Assembly (NCBI RefSeq): GCF_029395475.1
Contig: NZ_CP113917.1
Span: 1,674,001-1,738,000, forward strand
Direction of reading: 5' to 3'
Length of the DNA: 64,000 nucleotides
Source: Bifidobacterium sp. ESL0775
Lineage (GTDB): Bacteria > Actinomycetota > Actinomycetes > Actinomycetales > Bifidobacteriaceae
Shown here: piece by piece, positions 1-9,700 of the stretch
How positions within the stretch are numbered: position 1 is the first letter of the stretch
How the letters are laid out: the number at the start of each line of letters is the position of its first letter
Translations under genes and position numbers: made by a program
The notes under the pieces: model-generated
Database searches by the model: none
What the model saw: only the letters and a program-made list of their open reading frames with translations
Told to the model about the DNA's origin: nothing

Positions 1-447
1 TTTATTAATAGGAATAAAATAGTTGCGACCGAATTCTCTGATTACCGTATCATCAGTCAAATCAAGAGTCTCATGGATTTTCCCGCAAACGTTACAAGTG
101 TGAGAACCTAAATAAATTTTATCCGTCATCGAAGGAAGAACTATTCCCAATATCCCATTTCTATCATTATTAGAACCATTATATAAAGAAGCTTGCAGCT
201 CTCTCTTAATAAATCTTTGTTCATTCCACCCAAGCGATTCAGAGCTACGTTCTCCGATAATAAAAATTGTGACAGTTGAATCCGATAAATAGTCTTCTCG
301 AATTTTCCGCATAATATAATCTTCATCTTCAGAATCGATAGGTTCATTCAGAGACTTATCGATCATGTCAACGTCTAACTCATTTTGAATATATTGTTTA
401 TAATCTTTATCTTCTAATTTAAAAGAAATATAACATTTATGTTTCAT
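1..447 (-). CDS. TIR-like (MTH538/DUF1863, ThsB-type) protein, 3' part cut by window edge
   Basis: The frame starts with ATG at 447 behind a GGAGG ribosome site about 8 bases upstream and stays open for 149 codons to the window edge, so the C-terminus is missing. The product begins MKHKCYISFKLED; CYISF, STVTIFIIGERS and GWNEQRFIKREL follow the strand and helix order of TIR-like domains of the DUF1863 family, which includes ThsB of Thoeris. The glutamate of KREL sits where the NAD-cleaving glutamate is expected. A CxxC knuckle (CNVCGK) follows the domain. Such proteins usually sense phage and use NAD to make a signal or to starve the cell; that role is inferred here. It is divergent from a second TIR gene, and its partner effector, if any, would lie beyond the left edge. 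Confidence 0.72.
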   Translation of the reverse strand, partial: MKHKCYISFKLEDKDYKQYIQNELDVDMIDKSLNEPIDSEDEDYIMRKIREDYLSDSTVTIFIIGERSSESLGWNEQRFIKRELQASLYNGSNNDRNGILGIVLPSMTDKIYLGSHTCNVCGKIHETLDLTDDTVIREFGRNYFIPINK

Positions 448-511
448 TTGAGAACCTCCAATATTTGTATCAATTTTAACAATATCTTTAAATTGTGATA
501 AATTGTATTTC

Positions 512-1420
512 ATGAATTCAAAAATATTTCTCAGTTGGTCTAAACCACTAAGCTTAAAAGTGGCTGAACTGTTTCAAGCTTCAATCCCGAATTTTTTGCA
601 GCCTTGCAACAATTTCTTTTTATCAAAAAATGACATCAACGGCGGCGATGCATGGTTTAGCGCAATAACAACTGAACTAGACGATTCGCCTTTGGCATTA
701 GTCTTTATAACTAGAGAAAACAAAGATAGTCCTTGGCTGAATATTGAAGCAGGGGCATTTTTAGGAAAATTAGGTAGGAAAAAAGTAATTCCTATTCTTG
801 TTGATCTAAAAAAACCTGATTATGATGGCCCCCTTAACTCATTGCAAGTTCGAGAAGCAACAGATCAAGAAGAGATGCGAAATCTATTAACGGACATAGA
901 CACAAGTATGGAGTATAATATACCTCCCAAAATAATAGATCATGCTTTCTCCACTTTTTACCAACAATTCTCTGACAAAATTTCTGAAGAAATTAATAAT
1001 AATAACAAGAAAAGTAAGGTAAATACTAGAGACTCAGCTAGATCACAAGAACATAAAATCAACGAAATTCTTCTATATACTCGTTCCATTAGTCAACGAT
1101 TAGATAATATTTCAAGTGATAGTCAAAATAGCCAGCATGCCTTTTTAACCAATGAGATTACAAATGATGAGATGCAAAATAGGAGAATTATTTATTCGAT
1201 TTGCAGTGAGCTTCGACGTTTGCAAGTAGAGTTCAATCCATCTCAAATTGAAAATCCTCGCCCTAACTTTTATACGGTGACTATAAAAGAGAGCTCAATA
1301 CCTGCAACCATAGATAAACGCGAAATTCTCTACCGCCTCCGTCGTCTAGAACGAAGATTTAGTACACATATCTCTGTTTCCATAACTGACCCAGATAATG
1401 ATGATCTACCTGAGCTCTGA
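512..1420 (+). CDS. TIR-domain protein with coiled-coil and unknown C-terminal domain
   Basis: A 302-residue protein. The ATG at 512 is preferred over an in-frame TTG at 503; neither has a clear ribosome site, so a leaderless message is possible. Residues about 3-150 read as a TIR domain: KIFLSWS (strand A), LSKNDINGGDAW, LALVFITREN, then SPWLNIEAGAF, whose glutamate is the candidate catalytic residue, and KVIPILVDL. Residues about 165-215 are polar and probably coiled coil. The last 80 residues (RRIIYSICSELRRLQVEF to the end) form a basic domain that I do not recognise. It is transcribed away from the other TIR gene across a 64 bp gap, and a type I restriction locus follows, so defence is the likely role. 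Whether it is an NADase effector or a signal maker cannot be told from sequence. Confidence 0.7.
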   Translation: MNSKIFLSWSKPLSLKVAELFQASIPNFLQPCNNFFLSKNDINGGDAWFSAITTELDDSPLALVFITRENKDSPWLNIEAGAFLGKLGRKKVIPILVDLKKPDYDGPLNSLQVREATDQEEMRNLLTDIDTSMEYNIPPKIIDHAFSTFYQQFSDKISEEINNNNKKSKVNTRDSARSQEHKINEILLYTRSISQRLDNISSDSQNSQHAFLTNEITNDEMQNRRIIYSICSELRRLQVEFNPSQIENPRPNFYTVTIKESSIPATIDKREILYRLRRLERRFSTHISVSITDPDNDDLPEL

Positions 1421-1460
1421 TAAATTAGTTGATGTTGTTCTCCATTCCCTACCACCCTAT

Positions 1461-1532
1461 AACTCACAGATAAGATAGGACGAGTAGATAAGACAGGCTG
1501 TGAGTTTAAAGACAAACAGCCTGTCTTATCTA
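1461..1532. repeat. Two overlapping, mutually exclusive hairpins after the TIR gene
   Basis: A 17 bp stem pairs 1485-1501 with 1516-1532 (core gataagacaggctg / cagcctgtcttatc). A second perfect 9 bp inverted repeat pairs 1461-1469 (aactcacag) with 1498-1506 (ctgtgagtt). The two share 1498-1501 and cannot form together. The big stem could end TIR transcription, but no T-run follows it. Confidence 0.55.
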
Positions 1533-1590
1533 ATTTACAGGAAACGCTATAGCTCAAGTCCTTCAGACACTTTATAAAAGCACTCTTTAA

Positions 1591-1610
1591 TGGGAGCAGC
1601 GTAAGTTAGG
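1591..1610 (+). repeat. Outer inverted repeat A, left copy (hsdS inversion site)
   Basis: The 20 bases tgggagcagcgtaagttagg match perfectly, in inverted orientation, 4898-4917 inside the expressed hsdS. They encode the W-E-Q-R-K-L start of target recognition domain 1 in both genes and in the same frame, so recombination here swaps both recognition domains without breaking translation. Confidence 0.8.
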
Positions 1611-2097
1611 AGACATCGCCGAAATTAAGACCGGGCCCTTTGGAAGCACGCTTCATGCTAATGATTATGTTGAATCAGGAACTCCTATCATTACTACAGA
1701 ACATTTTAAAAATGGCGTGCTTCCTGATACTTTCGAAAATTTGCCGCAGGTTTCTAATAAAGACTTATTAAGGCTAAAACAATATACGTTAGTATCGGGC
1801 GATATCGTCTTTTCTCGAGTTGGTTCGATTGATATCAATGCTGAAGTTGGTTCAAAACAAAACGGTTGGTTATTCTCAGGACGAGTGTTACGGGTTCGTT
1901 TAGTCAAAGAAGCTTCTGCAAATTTTATGCATTTTTGTTTAAGCACTAAAACCGTACGGGACTCAATTATTTCGAGATCAGTAGGACAAACTATGCCCTC
2001 GATTAATACTCTTATTCTTAAAGAAACAAAAATCTCTTATCCTGCGCAACTCAACGAGCAGTCTCGCATTGCTGAGTTCTTCAAAACGCTGGATAAT

Positions 2098-2223
2098 CTC
2101 ATCGCTGCCTGCGAGCGTAAAGTTGAGCTCCTCAAGAAGCGCAAACGCTACTACCTGCAACAGATCTTCAGCCAACGGCTCCGGTTCAAAGGCTTCACCC
2201 AACCCTGGCAAGAGCGTAAGTTA
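2098..2223 (+). repeat. Inner inverted repeat B, left copy (126 bp)
   Basis: Base-for-base identical, inverted, to 4300-4425. It codes for the central conserved region of HsdS up to the WQERKL that opens recognition domain 2. Similarity continues weakly upstream to about 2076. It ends in gcgtaagtta, the core also present in outer repeat A. Recombination here would exchange recognition domain 2 only. Confidence 0.85.
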
Positions 2224-2871
2224 GAGAATCTCTTCAATTTCGAAGTACGAACAAACACAATTTCGCGTGAAAGATTGACGACTCAACCATCTTCAGTTCA
2301 AGATATACATTATGGAGATGTATTAATTAAATATAGTTCAGTTACAAATGTCTCTAAAGAAAGAATTCCTTATATTATTTCGGCGAATAAAACCGACTTT
2401 TTAAAGGACTCTCTGCAAAATGGAGATGTTATTGTAGCTGACACAGCTGAGGATGAAACAGTTGGCAAGGCTACTGAAATTCAAGGTATTAACAGGCAAA
2501 TTGTTGTATCTGGTCTACATACGATTGTATTGAGACCGACCCAAGAAGCCAGTGCTGGATTCTTCGGCTATCTAATTAATTCACCTGTTTTTCATCAAAC
2601 ACTATATCCTTTGATGCAAGGAGTTAAAGTACTCTCGATAAACAAATCAAGCCTTTCCTTAGTTCAAATAAAGACGACTTACAGTCTCCCAGAGCAATCT
2701 CAAATTACGGATTTTCTTTTGCTCTTAGACTCCGAAATTGCAAAGCAAATAGTAAAAATAAACTTAACCAAACAATTAAAATCAGCATACTTAAATGACT
2801 TGTTTATTTAATTTCATAATACTTTGTTAGCCTTCATTTGTTGGAAATCAACAGATAAATGGAGAGTAAGG

Positions 2872-3789
2872 ATGAACAAGAATCAAACATTGCCGATTTA
2901 CTTTAAACAGTGGATAGAGATGTATAAATTAGGCGCTGTTGCTGATGTCACCTATCACAAGTATGTAGTCACACAAAAGAAATTAAAAGAATTAGCCCCT
3001 AATCTCCGTCTAGGAAGTATAACACGAATAAAGTACCAGGAGCTTCTTAATAAATATGCTTGTACACATGAGCGGCAAACTGTTCTAGACTTTCACCACC
3101 AAGTCAAAAGTGCCCTGTTGGATGCAGTTGAAGAAGGTATTATTAAAAAGGATCCAACTAGAAGAATCGTTATCAAAGGGACTAAGACCCAAAGACATAA
3201 GCCAAAGTTCCTGAATGAAAAAGAATTAGAATCATTACTCCAAGAACTTGATCTGAACAATTCCGTTAACTGGGATTATTTGATTCTGCTTATCTCTAAA
3301 ACAGGATTGAGATTTGCTGAAGCCTTAGGTTTGACACCTAGTGATTTCAATTTCCAGAAGCAGGAGATTTCTGTGTCTAAAACTTGGGATTACAAGTCTC
3401 CAATAGGAAAGTTCGCTCCGACTAAAAACACCTCTTCAGTTCGTAAAGTACGTATCGATTGGCAACTTGCCATGCAATTCAATCAGTTGTTGCAAGGACT
3501 ACCAAAGAATGAGCCTTTCTTTGTTCAACAGAAGCGCGTCTATAATGCAACGGTCAATGATCGATTAGCGAAGCTATGCTCAGATGCCAATATTCCTATT
3601 ATTTCTATTCATGGGCTTCGCCACACTCATGCATCGCTATTACTTTATGCTGGAGTTTCTGTAGCCTCTGTAGCCAAACGATTAGGACACTCAAATATGA
3701 CTACAACTCAGACCACATATCTGCATGTGATTCGTGAACTTGAGAATAAGGACAATGATAAAGTCATGCAATTTCTGAGTACGCTCTAG
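2872..3789 (+). CDS. Tyrosine recombinase of the hsdS inversion system
   Basis: A 305-residue integrase/XerC-like recombinase. ATG at 2872 is chosen because ggagag lies just upstream; the longer frame from TTG 2824 has no such signal. The N-terminal half is a SAM-like core-binding domain (YFKQWIEMYKLG...), and the catalytic domain runs from about residue 105. All active-site residues are visible: Arg in TGLRFAEALGL, His-x-x-Arg in HGLRHTHAS, His in RLGHSN, and the nucleophile Tyr in TTYLHV. It lies between the silent hsdS (60 bp upstream) and the expressed hsdS, whose stop codon it abuts with no gap (3789/3790). Recombinases in this position in other phase-variable type I loci invert the hsdS segments; that role is inferred here from position and from the matching inverted repeats. 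Confidence 0.88.
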   Translation: MNKNQTLPIYFKQWIEMYKLGAVADVTYHKYVVTQKKLKELAPNLRLGSITRIKYQELLNKYACTHERQTVLDFHHQVKSALLDAVEEGIIKKDPTRRIVIKGTKTQRHKPKFLNEKELESLLQELDLNNSVNWDYLILLISKTGLRFAEALGLTPSDFNFQKQEISVSKTWDYKSPIGKFAPTKNTSSVRKVRIDWQLAMQFNQLLQGLPKNEPFFVQQKRVYNATVNDRLAKLCSDANIPIISIHGLRHTHASLLLYAGVSVASVAKRLGHSNMTTTQTTYLHVIRELENKDNDKVMQFLSTL

Positions 3790-4983
3790 TTATCTGAATA
3801 AAGCTTGAAGATAGAACTTCTTCACATACTGATAAAGATTAATTTTTCTGTCGTTTAATGAACTAATAGCATCCAACTCTTGTAAAAAAAGTCCTATTGC
3901 AACTTGTTCGTTATATTCTGGCAAAAAGAATGTAAAATTTTCCAATTCAGTTGAAGAAATAGAATCAAAAGTGGAGCCGGAACTAATTCGGCTCCATAAC
4001 TTTTCATTTCTTGCATTCAGAAGTACTTGGAAAATAAAATCATTTCCGCGAATAGCCGCTACCCCTCGACCTAATACCACTTTATATGAAGTTTTTCCTA
4101 CTTCCCCAACTGGAGCTCTCACAGTAAAGATTAAGTCTCCTGGCATTGCTTCTTTAGTAACTTCTTTTGTATGGATTCTCGGCTTTACCCATCCATTTAC
4201 TAAATCAGCATTACCCTGAACCAAAATCGGATCGTCATGATTTAGAGTATAATTTTCGCCTTTTGGCGACTGACCCATAACGATTAAAGCAACTTCTTTT
4301 AACTTACGCTCTTGCCAGGGTTGGGTGAAGCCTTTGAACCGGAGCCGTTGGCTGAAGATCTGTTGCAGGTAGTAGCGTTTGCGCTTCTTGAGGAGCTCAA
4401 CTTTACGCTCGCAGGCAGCGATGAGGTCATCCAGCGTTTTGAAAAATGCTGAGATTCTTCTTTGTTCGTCGCTTGCGGGAACGGCAATTTTTATCTCAGC
4501 TAAGTCAGCCAAGTAAATACCGGGTTGAGCTGAAATTGAAGTGAATTGTCTTAGTTGGTTTTGTACGTTTTCGGTTCTTAAATAATCCAGAAGATATGAA
4601 TTCAGCAGATTATTTTTGCCTCTCAGCACTGCTACACTACGCTGAAAGGCAATTGGTGGTATGTCTTCGGGGACTTGAGCTGTTTCGCCGATTGAACCCA
4701 CGATTGTGAGCAAAACATCATTAGGTAAAAGCTCATAGTTATGAAAGATTTGATTGTAATCATCAAATGAGATGTGTCTATCAGATTTATCGAATATGAC
4801 CTTTCCGTTTTTAATATTTTTAGCGCTTAATAGATAAGGCCCATCAGCCTCTTGGTGAGTTCCATGTGTCCCGTCTTTAAGTAAATTTAGGCAACTGCCT
4901 AACTTACGCTGCTCCCAAGGGTCATTAAAACCCTTAAAACGTAACTGCGGCACCAGTTTTCGGTCTTTTTGTTGTTCAGACAT
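3790..4983 (-). CDS. hsdS: Type I restriction-modification specificity subunit HsdS (expressed copy)
   Basis: A 397-residue DNA-recognition subunit that directs the HsdM/HsdR complex to a bipartite site. ATG at 4983 is preferred to the one at 4998 because aaggag lies about 6 bases upstream. The layout is a short leader (MSEQQKDRKLVPQLRFKGF), recognition domain 1 (WEQRKLGSCLNLL...), central helices (ACERKVELLKKRKRYYLQQ), recognition domain 2 (WQERKLKEVALIVMGQS...) and distal helices ending YLQALFR. It is the last gene of the hsdR-hsdM-hsdS run, 93 bp after hsdM. Both recognition domains start exactly at an inverted repeat shared with the silent copy at 1591-2811, so the specificity seen here is one of four possible states. 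Confidence 0.93.
   Translation of the reverse strand: MSEQQKDRKLVPQLRFKGFNDPWEQRKLGSCLNLLKDGTHGTHQEADGPYLLSAKNIKNGKVIFDKSDRHISFDDYNQIFHNYELLPNDVLLTIVGSIGETAQVPEDIPPIAFQRSVAVLRGKNNLLNSYLLDYLRTENVQNQLRQFTSISAQPGIYLADLAEIKIAVPASDEQRRISAFFKTLDDLIAACERKVELLKKRKRYYLQQIFSQRLRFKGFTQPWQERKLKEVALIVMGQSPKGENYTLNHDDPILVQGNADLVNGWVKPRIHTKEVTKEAMPGDLIFTVRAPVGEVGKTSYKVVLGRGVAAIRGNDFIFQVLLNARNEKLWSRISSGSTFDSISSTELENFTFFLPEYNEQVAIGLFLQELDAISSLNDRKINLYQYVKKFYLQALFR
4300..4425 (-). repeat. Inner inverted repeat B, right copy (126 bp)
   Basis: Inverted copy of 2098-2223 within the central conserved region of hsdS. Outside this block the recognition domains diverge completely, as expected of a recombining cassette boundary. 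Confidence 0.85.
4898..4917 (-). repeat. Outer inverted repeat A, right copy
   Basis: Inverted match of 1591-1610 at the start of recognition domain 1 of the expressed hsdS, 66 bases into the gene, so that the promoter, ribosome site and first 22 codons stay outside the invertible segment. Confidence 0.8.
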
Positions 4984-5012
4984 GGAGCACTCCTTCACTT
5001 ACTCTGCTTTTT

Positions 5013-5022
5013 AGCGTAAGTT
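5013..5022 (+). repeat. Extra copy of the recombination-core motif between hsdM and hsdS
   Basis: agcgtaagtt repeats the core shared by repeats A and B, here in the non-coding gap upstream of hsdS and inverted relative to the nearest copy (4901-4910). It may be a relic or an accessory recombinase site; 10 bases alone is weak evidence. Confidence 0.3.
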
Positions 5023-5076
5023 CGTCAAACGAAAATAAAAAATGTTGAATAGATTACGAACTCATAAGGTTAAAGA

Positions 5077-6747
5077 TTATTGACCGTCTGCTTTATCAGT
5101 CGGCACTAGTTCCTTTACCATGGCATCGAATTTTACCTGCAATTCGGCAATTTCTTTGTCGGTTTCAGCCAGTTGCCGGTTTACCTCATTGATATCGATT
5201 GGTTCTTCTTCCTCGAAAGTATCAACATAACGGGGAATATTGAGGTTGTAATCGTTTTCCTTAACTTCATCAAGCGACGCAACGTGAGCATATTTGTCAA
5301 CATCCTTGCGAGCTGCATAGGTATCGACAATCTTATCGATATCTTCGTCACGCAAATGGTTCTGGTTCTTACCCTTTTCAAACTCTTTCGAGGCATCGAT
5401 GAAGAAGATATCGTCACGGCTGCGATTCTTCAAGAAAACCAAAACAACCGTAGGGATCGACGTGTTGTAGAACAGATTTGCCGGCATACCAATAACAGCA
5501 TCAAGGTAGTTCTTATCAATAATCGCCTTACGAATCGTTCCTTCTGCCGCACCTCTGAACAAGACGCCATGCGGCAATACGATAGCCATTCGCCCAGTAT
5601 CTTTCAGATGGTAAATGCAGTGCTCCACGAATGCAAAATCGGCCTTTGATTTAGGCGCGAGCTTGCCATAATCCTTAAAACGCGGGTCCTTCATTTTCGA
5701 TTCGGCATTGTCCCAATGCTGGGAATACGGCGGATTAGCCACTACAGCATCAAAGAACAGCGGATGGTCGATGCCATTGACATCCGTGCCATCAGGCCAA
5801 TCGGATTCCAGCGTATCGGCATTTCGTAGATTCATACTTTCAAAGCCAACACCATGCATCATCAGATTCATACGAGCAAGGTTGTAAGTAGTCCGGTTAA
5901 GCTCTTGCCCATAAAACACAGTCGAGGCAAACTCAGTACGCACAGGCAATTCCTTCTGTACTGTCAGCAACAATGAACCAGAACCCATCGTCGGATCGTA
6001 CAAAGAGAAATTTCGAGCAGAATTCCACAATGGGTTTTCGCTTTTATTCGAGACCTCTGGATCTTTGAAAGTCACCAAACGTGCCAAAACTCGGGAAACT
6101 TCGTGAGGAGTATAAAATTCCCCTGCCTTCTTACCGGAATCGCTTGCGAATTCAGAAATCAGATATTCGTAGACGTCTCCGAGCAAATCGTGGCCCTGCG
6201 CATCCATAAAATCGACCGTATCGATTTTCTGCGCGATATTGGAAAGACTCTTTGCCCTTGCGGCAGTGGAGTTTCCCAGACTTGAATCAGAAAGATTGAT
6301 ATCCGAAAACACATCTCGAAAATCCTTCTCACTCTTTGAATTATTCCTTTCGGCAGCCAACTCGGCATTGCGTTTGAAACTATCAAACATATTCTGGAAA
6401 TAATCTGGACGAATCGTCTGGTCAACAATCCCTTGCATCATAGAGGCCCAAGTATATTCGGGATCGATAGCATAACCCAAGTCATGAGCAATGTCCTCTC
6501 GCCATTCTTCTATACCATCTACTGGCGCTTGACGTTTGTATGCATCATTGATGCTTTCGCCAGCTTTGACGTCCAAAAGATCAGCGCTGGCAATGTAGTT
6601 CTCCTGCTTATCGGAAAGATAACGATAGAAGATGAAACCAAGAATATAATCACGAAATTCGTCGGCCGACATCTTGCCACGAAGATCATTGGCCATTGCC
6701 CACAATTGAGAAGTAAGCTGCCTGGCTTCATTCTGTACATCACTCAT
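5077..6747 (-). CDS. hsdM: Type I DNA methyltransferase subunit HsdM
   Basis: A 556-residue N6-adenine methyltransferase subunit that with HsdS modifies the host's sites. The N-terminal helical domain (LWAMANDLRGKMSADEF, FIFYRYLSDKQ) is typical of HsdM. The S-adenosylmethionine motif DPTMGSGSLL and the catalytic NPPY (in VVANPPYSQHWD) are intact. ATG at 6747 follows gaggaa, and only 17 bp separate it from the hsdR stop, so the two are cotranscribed in the order hsdR-hsdM. The length is normal and no defect is seen. Base composition is lower in GC than the core genes to the right, like the rest of the island. Confidence 0.96.
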   Translation of the reverse strand: MSDVQNEARQLTSQLWAMANDLRGKMSADEFRDYILGFIFYRYLSDKQENYIASADLLDVKAGESINDAYKRQAPVDGIEEWREDIAHDLGYAIDPEYTWASMMQGIVDQTIRPDYFQNMFDSFKRNAELAAERNNSKSEKDFRDVFSDINLSDSSLGNSTAARAKSLSNIAQKIDTVDFMDAQGHDLLGDVYEYLISEFASDSGKKAGEFYTPHEVSRVLARLVTFKDPEVSNKSENPLWNSARNFSLYDPTMGSGSLLLTVQKELPVRTEFASTVFYGQELNRTTYNLARMNLMMHGVGFESMNLRNADTLESDWPDGTDVNGIDHPLFFDAVVANPPYSQHWDNAESKMKDPRFKDYGKLAPKSKADFAFVEHCIYHLKDTGRMAIVLPHGVLFRGAAEGTIRKAIIDKNYLDAVIGMPANLFYNTSIPTVVLVFLKNRSRDDIFFIDASKEFEKGKNQNHLRDEDIDKIVDTYAARKDVDKYAHVASLDEVKENDYNLNIPRYVDTFEEEEPIDINEVNRQLAETDKEIAELQVKFDAMVKELVPTDKADGQ

Positions 6748-6764
6748 CGGTATTCCTCATTTCC

Positions 6765-9700
6765 TCAGTAATGGGCAACAACATAATCCGCAAACTCGCG
6801 GAATGCGGCACGAAACTCATTTCGATATTTTACCGGAGAAAGTTCGCGAACTGCCGGATCTTCCGCAGCCTGTTTATAAACTCTTCCCTTAGTAGCCATT
6901 CCGAGCAATTTTGAGAGCTCCTCGCCATCACGCAAATCATCCGCATCAAGCGTATGACGCTGTAACATCTTATCGATAAGCAAATCGGCAGTCATAACTT
7001 CGACCAAACCCCAATGATGCCGGAAATCCGCAATTGCATTCTGGCGGTTGTCTTTGGTTCTTTTCCGCACCAGTTCTTCAACAGAATTAGGCTGAACAGG
7101 ATACTCGACGTTCAAATCCTCACCATTCATCGCCGCATCAGCAGTGTCTTTCATCTGTCCTGCTAGACGGCGGTCTTCCAGTTGATCGGTTGCGCGCACG
7201 AACGTACCGTAAGTTTCCTGAGCGTCTTTACCTTCGTGAACCTCATTCAAGACCTGAGCCAAAAGTTCGGCTATATAGTCATAATTAATTTTCACTTCTG
7301 CAATGTGCTCGACGTCGAAGTCCAGCATGGAAAGATCAAGCGTATCGTCCTTCGGGTGTTTGGCAGCCCAATCCTTCAGAACGTTACGTGCTGAATTATT
7401 AATCCAGTTGTCATTATCTTCTGTGATTCCAAGTTCATGACACAATTTTTCAGGGCGATCATAGTCATATTCCGTATACTGTTTCAGCTGAGAAACCTTG
7501 GTGCCATATTTGCTGATGAGATTCGCCAGTTCTTGCTTGGCGTTCTCACTTGGCGGCACCTCGGTGAATCCATCTGAGAGCTCACGAATTTGATTTACCA
7601 CTTCCTTAGCCGCAGCCAGCGTATCCTTAAATTCTTCCGCGACAACGCCAGAAAGGCCAGGATCCTCAAGCTCACCTTGCACAGAAGCTGATTCACGATT
7701 CGCATACACCTTCAGTGCGGCATCCATCAATCTTTTTGATGTTTCAGGCCAACGGTAATTGACAATAATCCCCCATGGCTTGTCTTTATGGTTGTCGATG
7801 CGATTCGTCCGCGAATAGGCCTGAATCAGATTAGCTCCGGCCAATGTACGATCAACATACAATGTATTGACTTTGGGCGCATCATAGCCCGTTAGCAACT
7901 GGTCGATGACAATAACCAAATCAAGCTTCGGGCCATCGTCTTCCCCACGAAGCCGACCCATGACATCTTTGAAATAACCATCGACGGTTTCATCGTCAAA
8001 CGAAGTTCCAAATGTAGCGTTATAAGCATCCATCGCACGGCGTAATCCCTTGTTCTTCTCCAACTGATGTTCGGAATTATCAGTTGCATACGAGAATGTG
8101 ACCGCCACATTCAACGGCTTCTTATGCGCTGCAATAAGTTCTTCGTTCTTTTTCTGAAACTCATCAAAATATTGCAATGCCATCGGCGCCGAAGCCTGCA
8201 AACCACCAACGTGCGTGGTCAGAATCGCACTGTATTTGCCTTCTTTCGAACGATTACGCCAATGCTTGACGATATCATCCACGACAGCTTCAACATGCTT
8301 GGCATTGTTGTCATACAAATCTGAATCAATATAGTCGTCTACTTCCTCAGGAGACATGTTGGCGATTTTCTTATTGATCGCTTTCTCGCCCCAATTCGGG
8401 TATTTCTCCTCCAACATTTTAGGAAGAAGCTCATCCTTGATTTCTGCTTCTTTAAGCGTATGCTCAAAATCGACCTTGAACCCAAGCACGTTCCCATCGG
8501 CTATCGCCTCACGGATAGTGTAGGTGTGCAAAACGTCACCAAAAGCCTGTCTGGTCAAATCGCCATCAAATACAGGTGTTCCCGTATAACCGACCCATGC
8601 AGACCGCAGGAAGCTCTTTTTGATGCGCTTGAGCATATCACCGTTAGTGGAACGATGAGCCTCATCAACGATGAAAACGAAATTCTTATCAGGAACAGCA
8701 AACGAATCTCGTTTGCACAAACGGTCAAGTTTTTGAATCGAGGTCACCACGATAGTGTTGTTTGCCTGCTTGCTACGCAACTTTTGCGCCAGAACCCCAG
8801 TGTTAGCAGTTTCAGAAACGACACCGTTATTGTTTTCATCATCCGTATCAGGATCATAAGCGTTGTATTTAGCGAACGTCTGGTCCGTAAGAGCAACGCG
8901 ATCAACCACAAATACTACTTTGTCGACATTAGGTAGACGCGATGCTAACCAAGCGGTCTTGAAGCTGCTGATGGTCTTACCAGAACCAGTAGTGTGCCAA
9001 ATATAGCCGACCTCATGTTTATCTACTCCGAAGGTATATTTCCTTAAAGCATTGATCACACGTTTTGTGGCGTACACCTGATATGGACGCATAACGATGA
9101 GATTCTTATGCTTGGGATCACCATCAAGAATCATGTAACTGGTAGCCATTTGGTGGGCCATTGGAATTGAAAGCATAAGGTCAGCAAACTCACGCCAACC
9201 CCAAACTGGTTTGCTGTCTGCTTCTCGTTGCCATTGGAAAGCGAAATCAGTGTTAAATGATTCAGAATCAGTATTAGCCATATACAACGCCTGATCAGGC
9301 GTCATACCAACCAATATCTGGACCGTCGAATAAATGTCACTGAACTGGCCTTCATCGATATATTGACGAATCTGATTCAATGCCTCATGCGCATCATGGT
9401 GATGGAACTTTTCTTCAATATGAATAACGGGCAGACCATTAATCAACAATGTGGTGTCAAAACGGCGCTGTTTTCGACCCGCCAAAACCCTTGGATGCTC
9501 AATCTGGTTGACAATCTGATAGACGGTATTCCCAGCTCCAACGTTTGACTGATCAAAAACCGTCAGGAATATATGATCGCCCTTACTGCCATCAGATTTA
9601 TCATCGCGGTCGACCTCGACTTGGGTAACGCCATTCATACCATAAATCCAACGCCCGGCTTCATAAGGAGACCCTAGATCACAGATGACTTTCTTAACTT

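Larger units (their letters stand above)
1591..2811 (+). pseudogene. hsdS': Silent, start-less hsdS copy (alternative specificity cassette)
   Basis: The frame encodes about 406 residues of a type I specificity subunit but has no start: a TAA (1588-1590) directly precedes the WEQRKLG codons, and the leader found in the expressed gene (MSEQQKDRKLVPQLRFKGF) is absent. In order: target recognition domain 1' (1591 to about 2055), central conserved helices (ACERKVELLKKRKRYYLQQ), recognition domain 2' from about 2224, and a distal helical tail. The central part is the same DNA as in the expressed hsdS at 4300-4425, while both recognition domains differ. It is best read as a silent donor that is expressed only after inversion, not as a decaying gene. 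A start inside the frame (GTG at 1717) would cut domain 1 in half. Confidence 0.85.

Noticed and set aside
1717..2811. Treating the left hsdS as an independent gene starting at GTG 1717
   Set aside because: The homologous frame continues upstream to 1591 and 1717 is in the middle of recognition domain 1; there is no ribosome site. A silent cassette explains the layout better.
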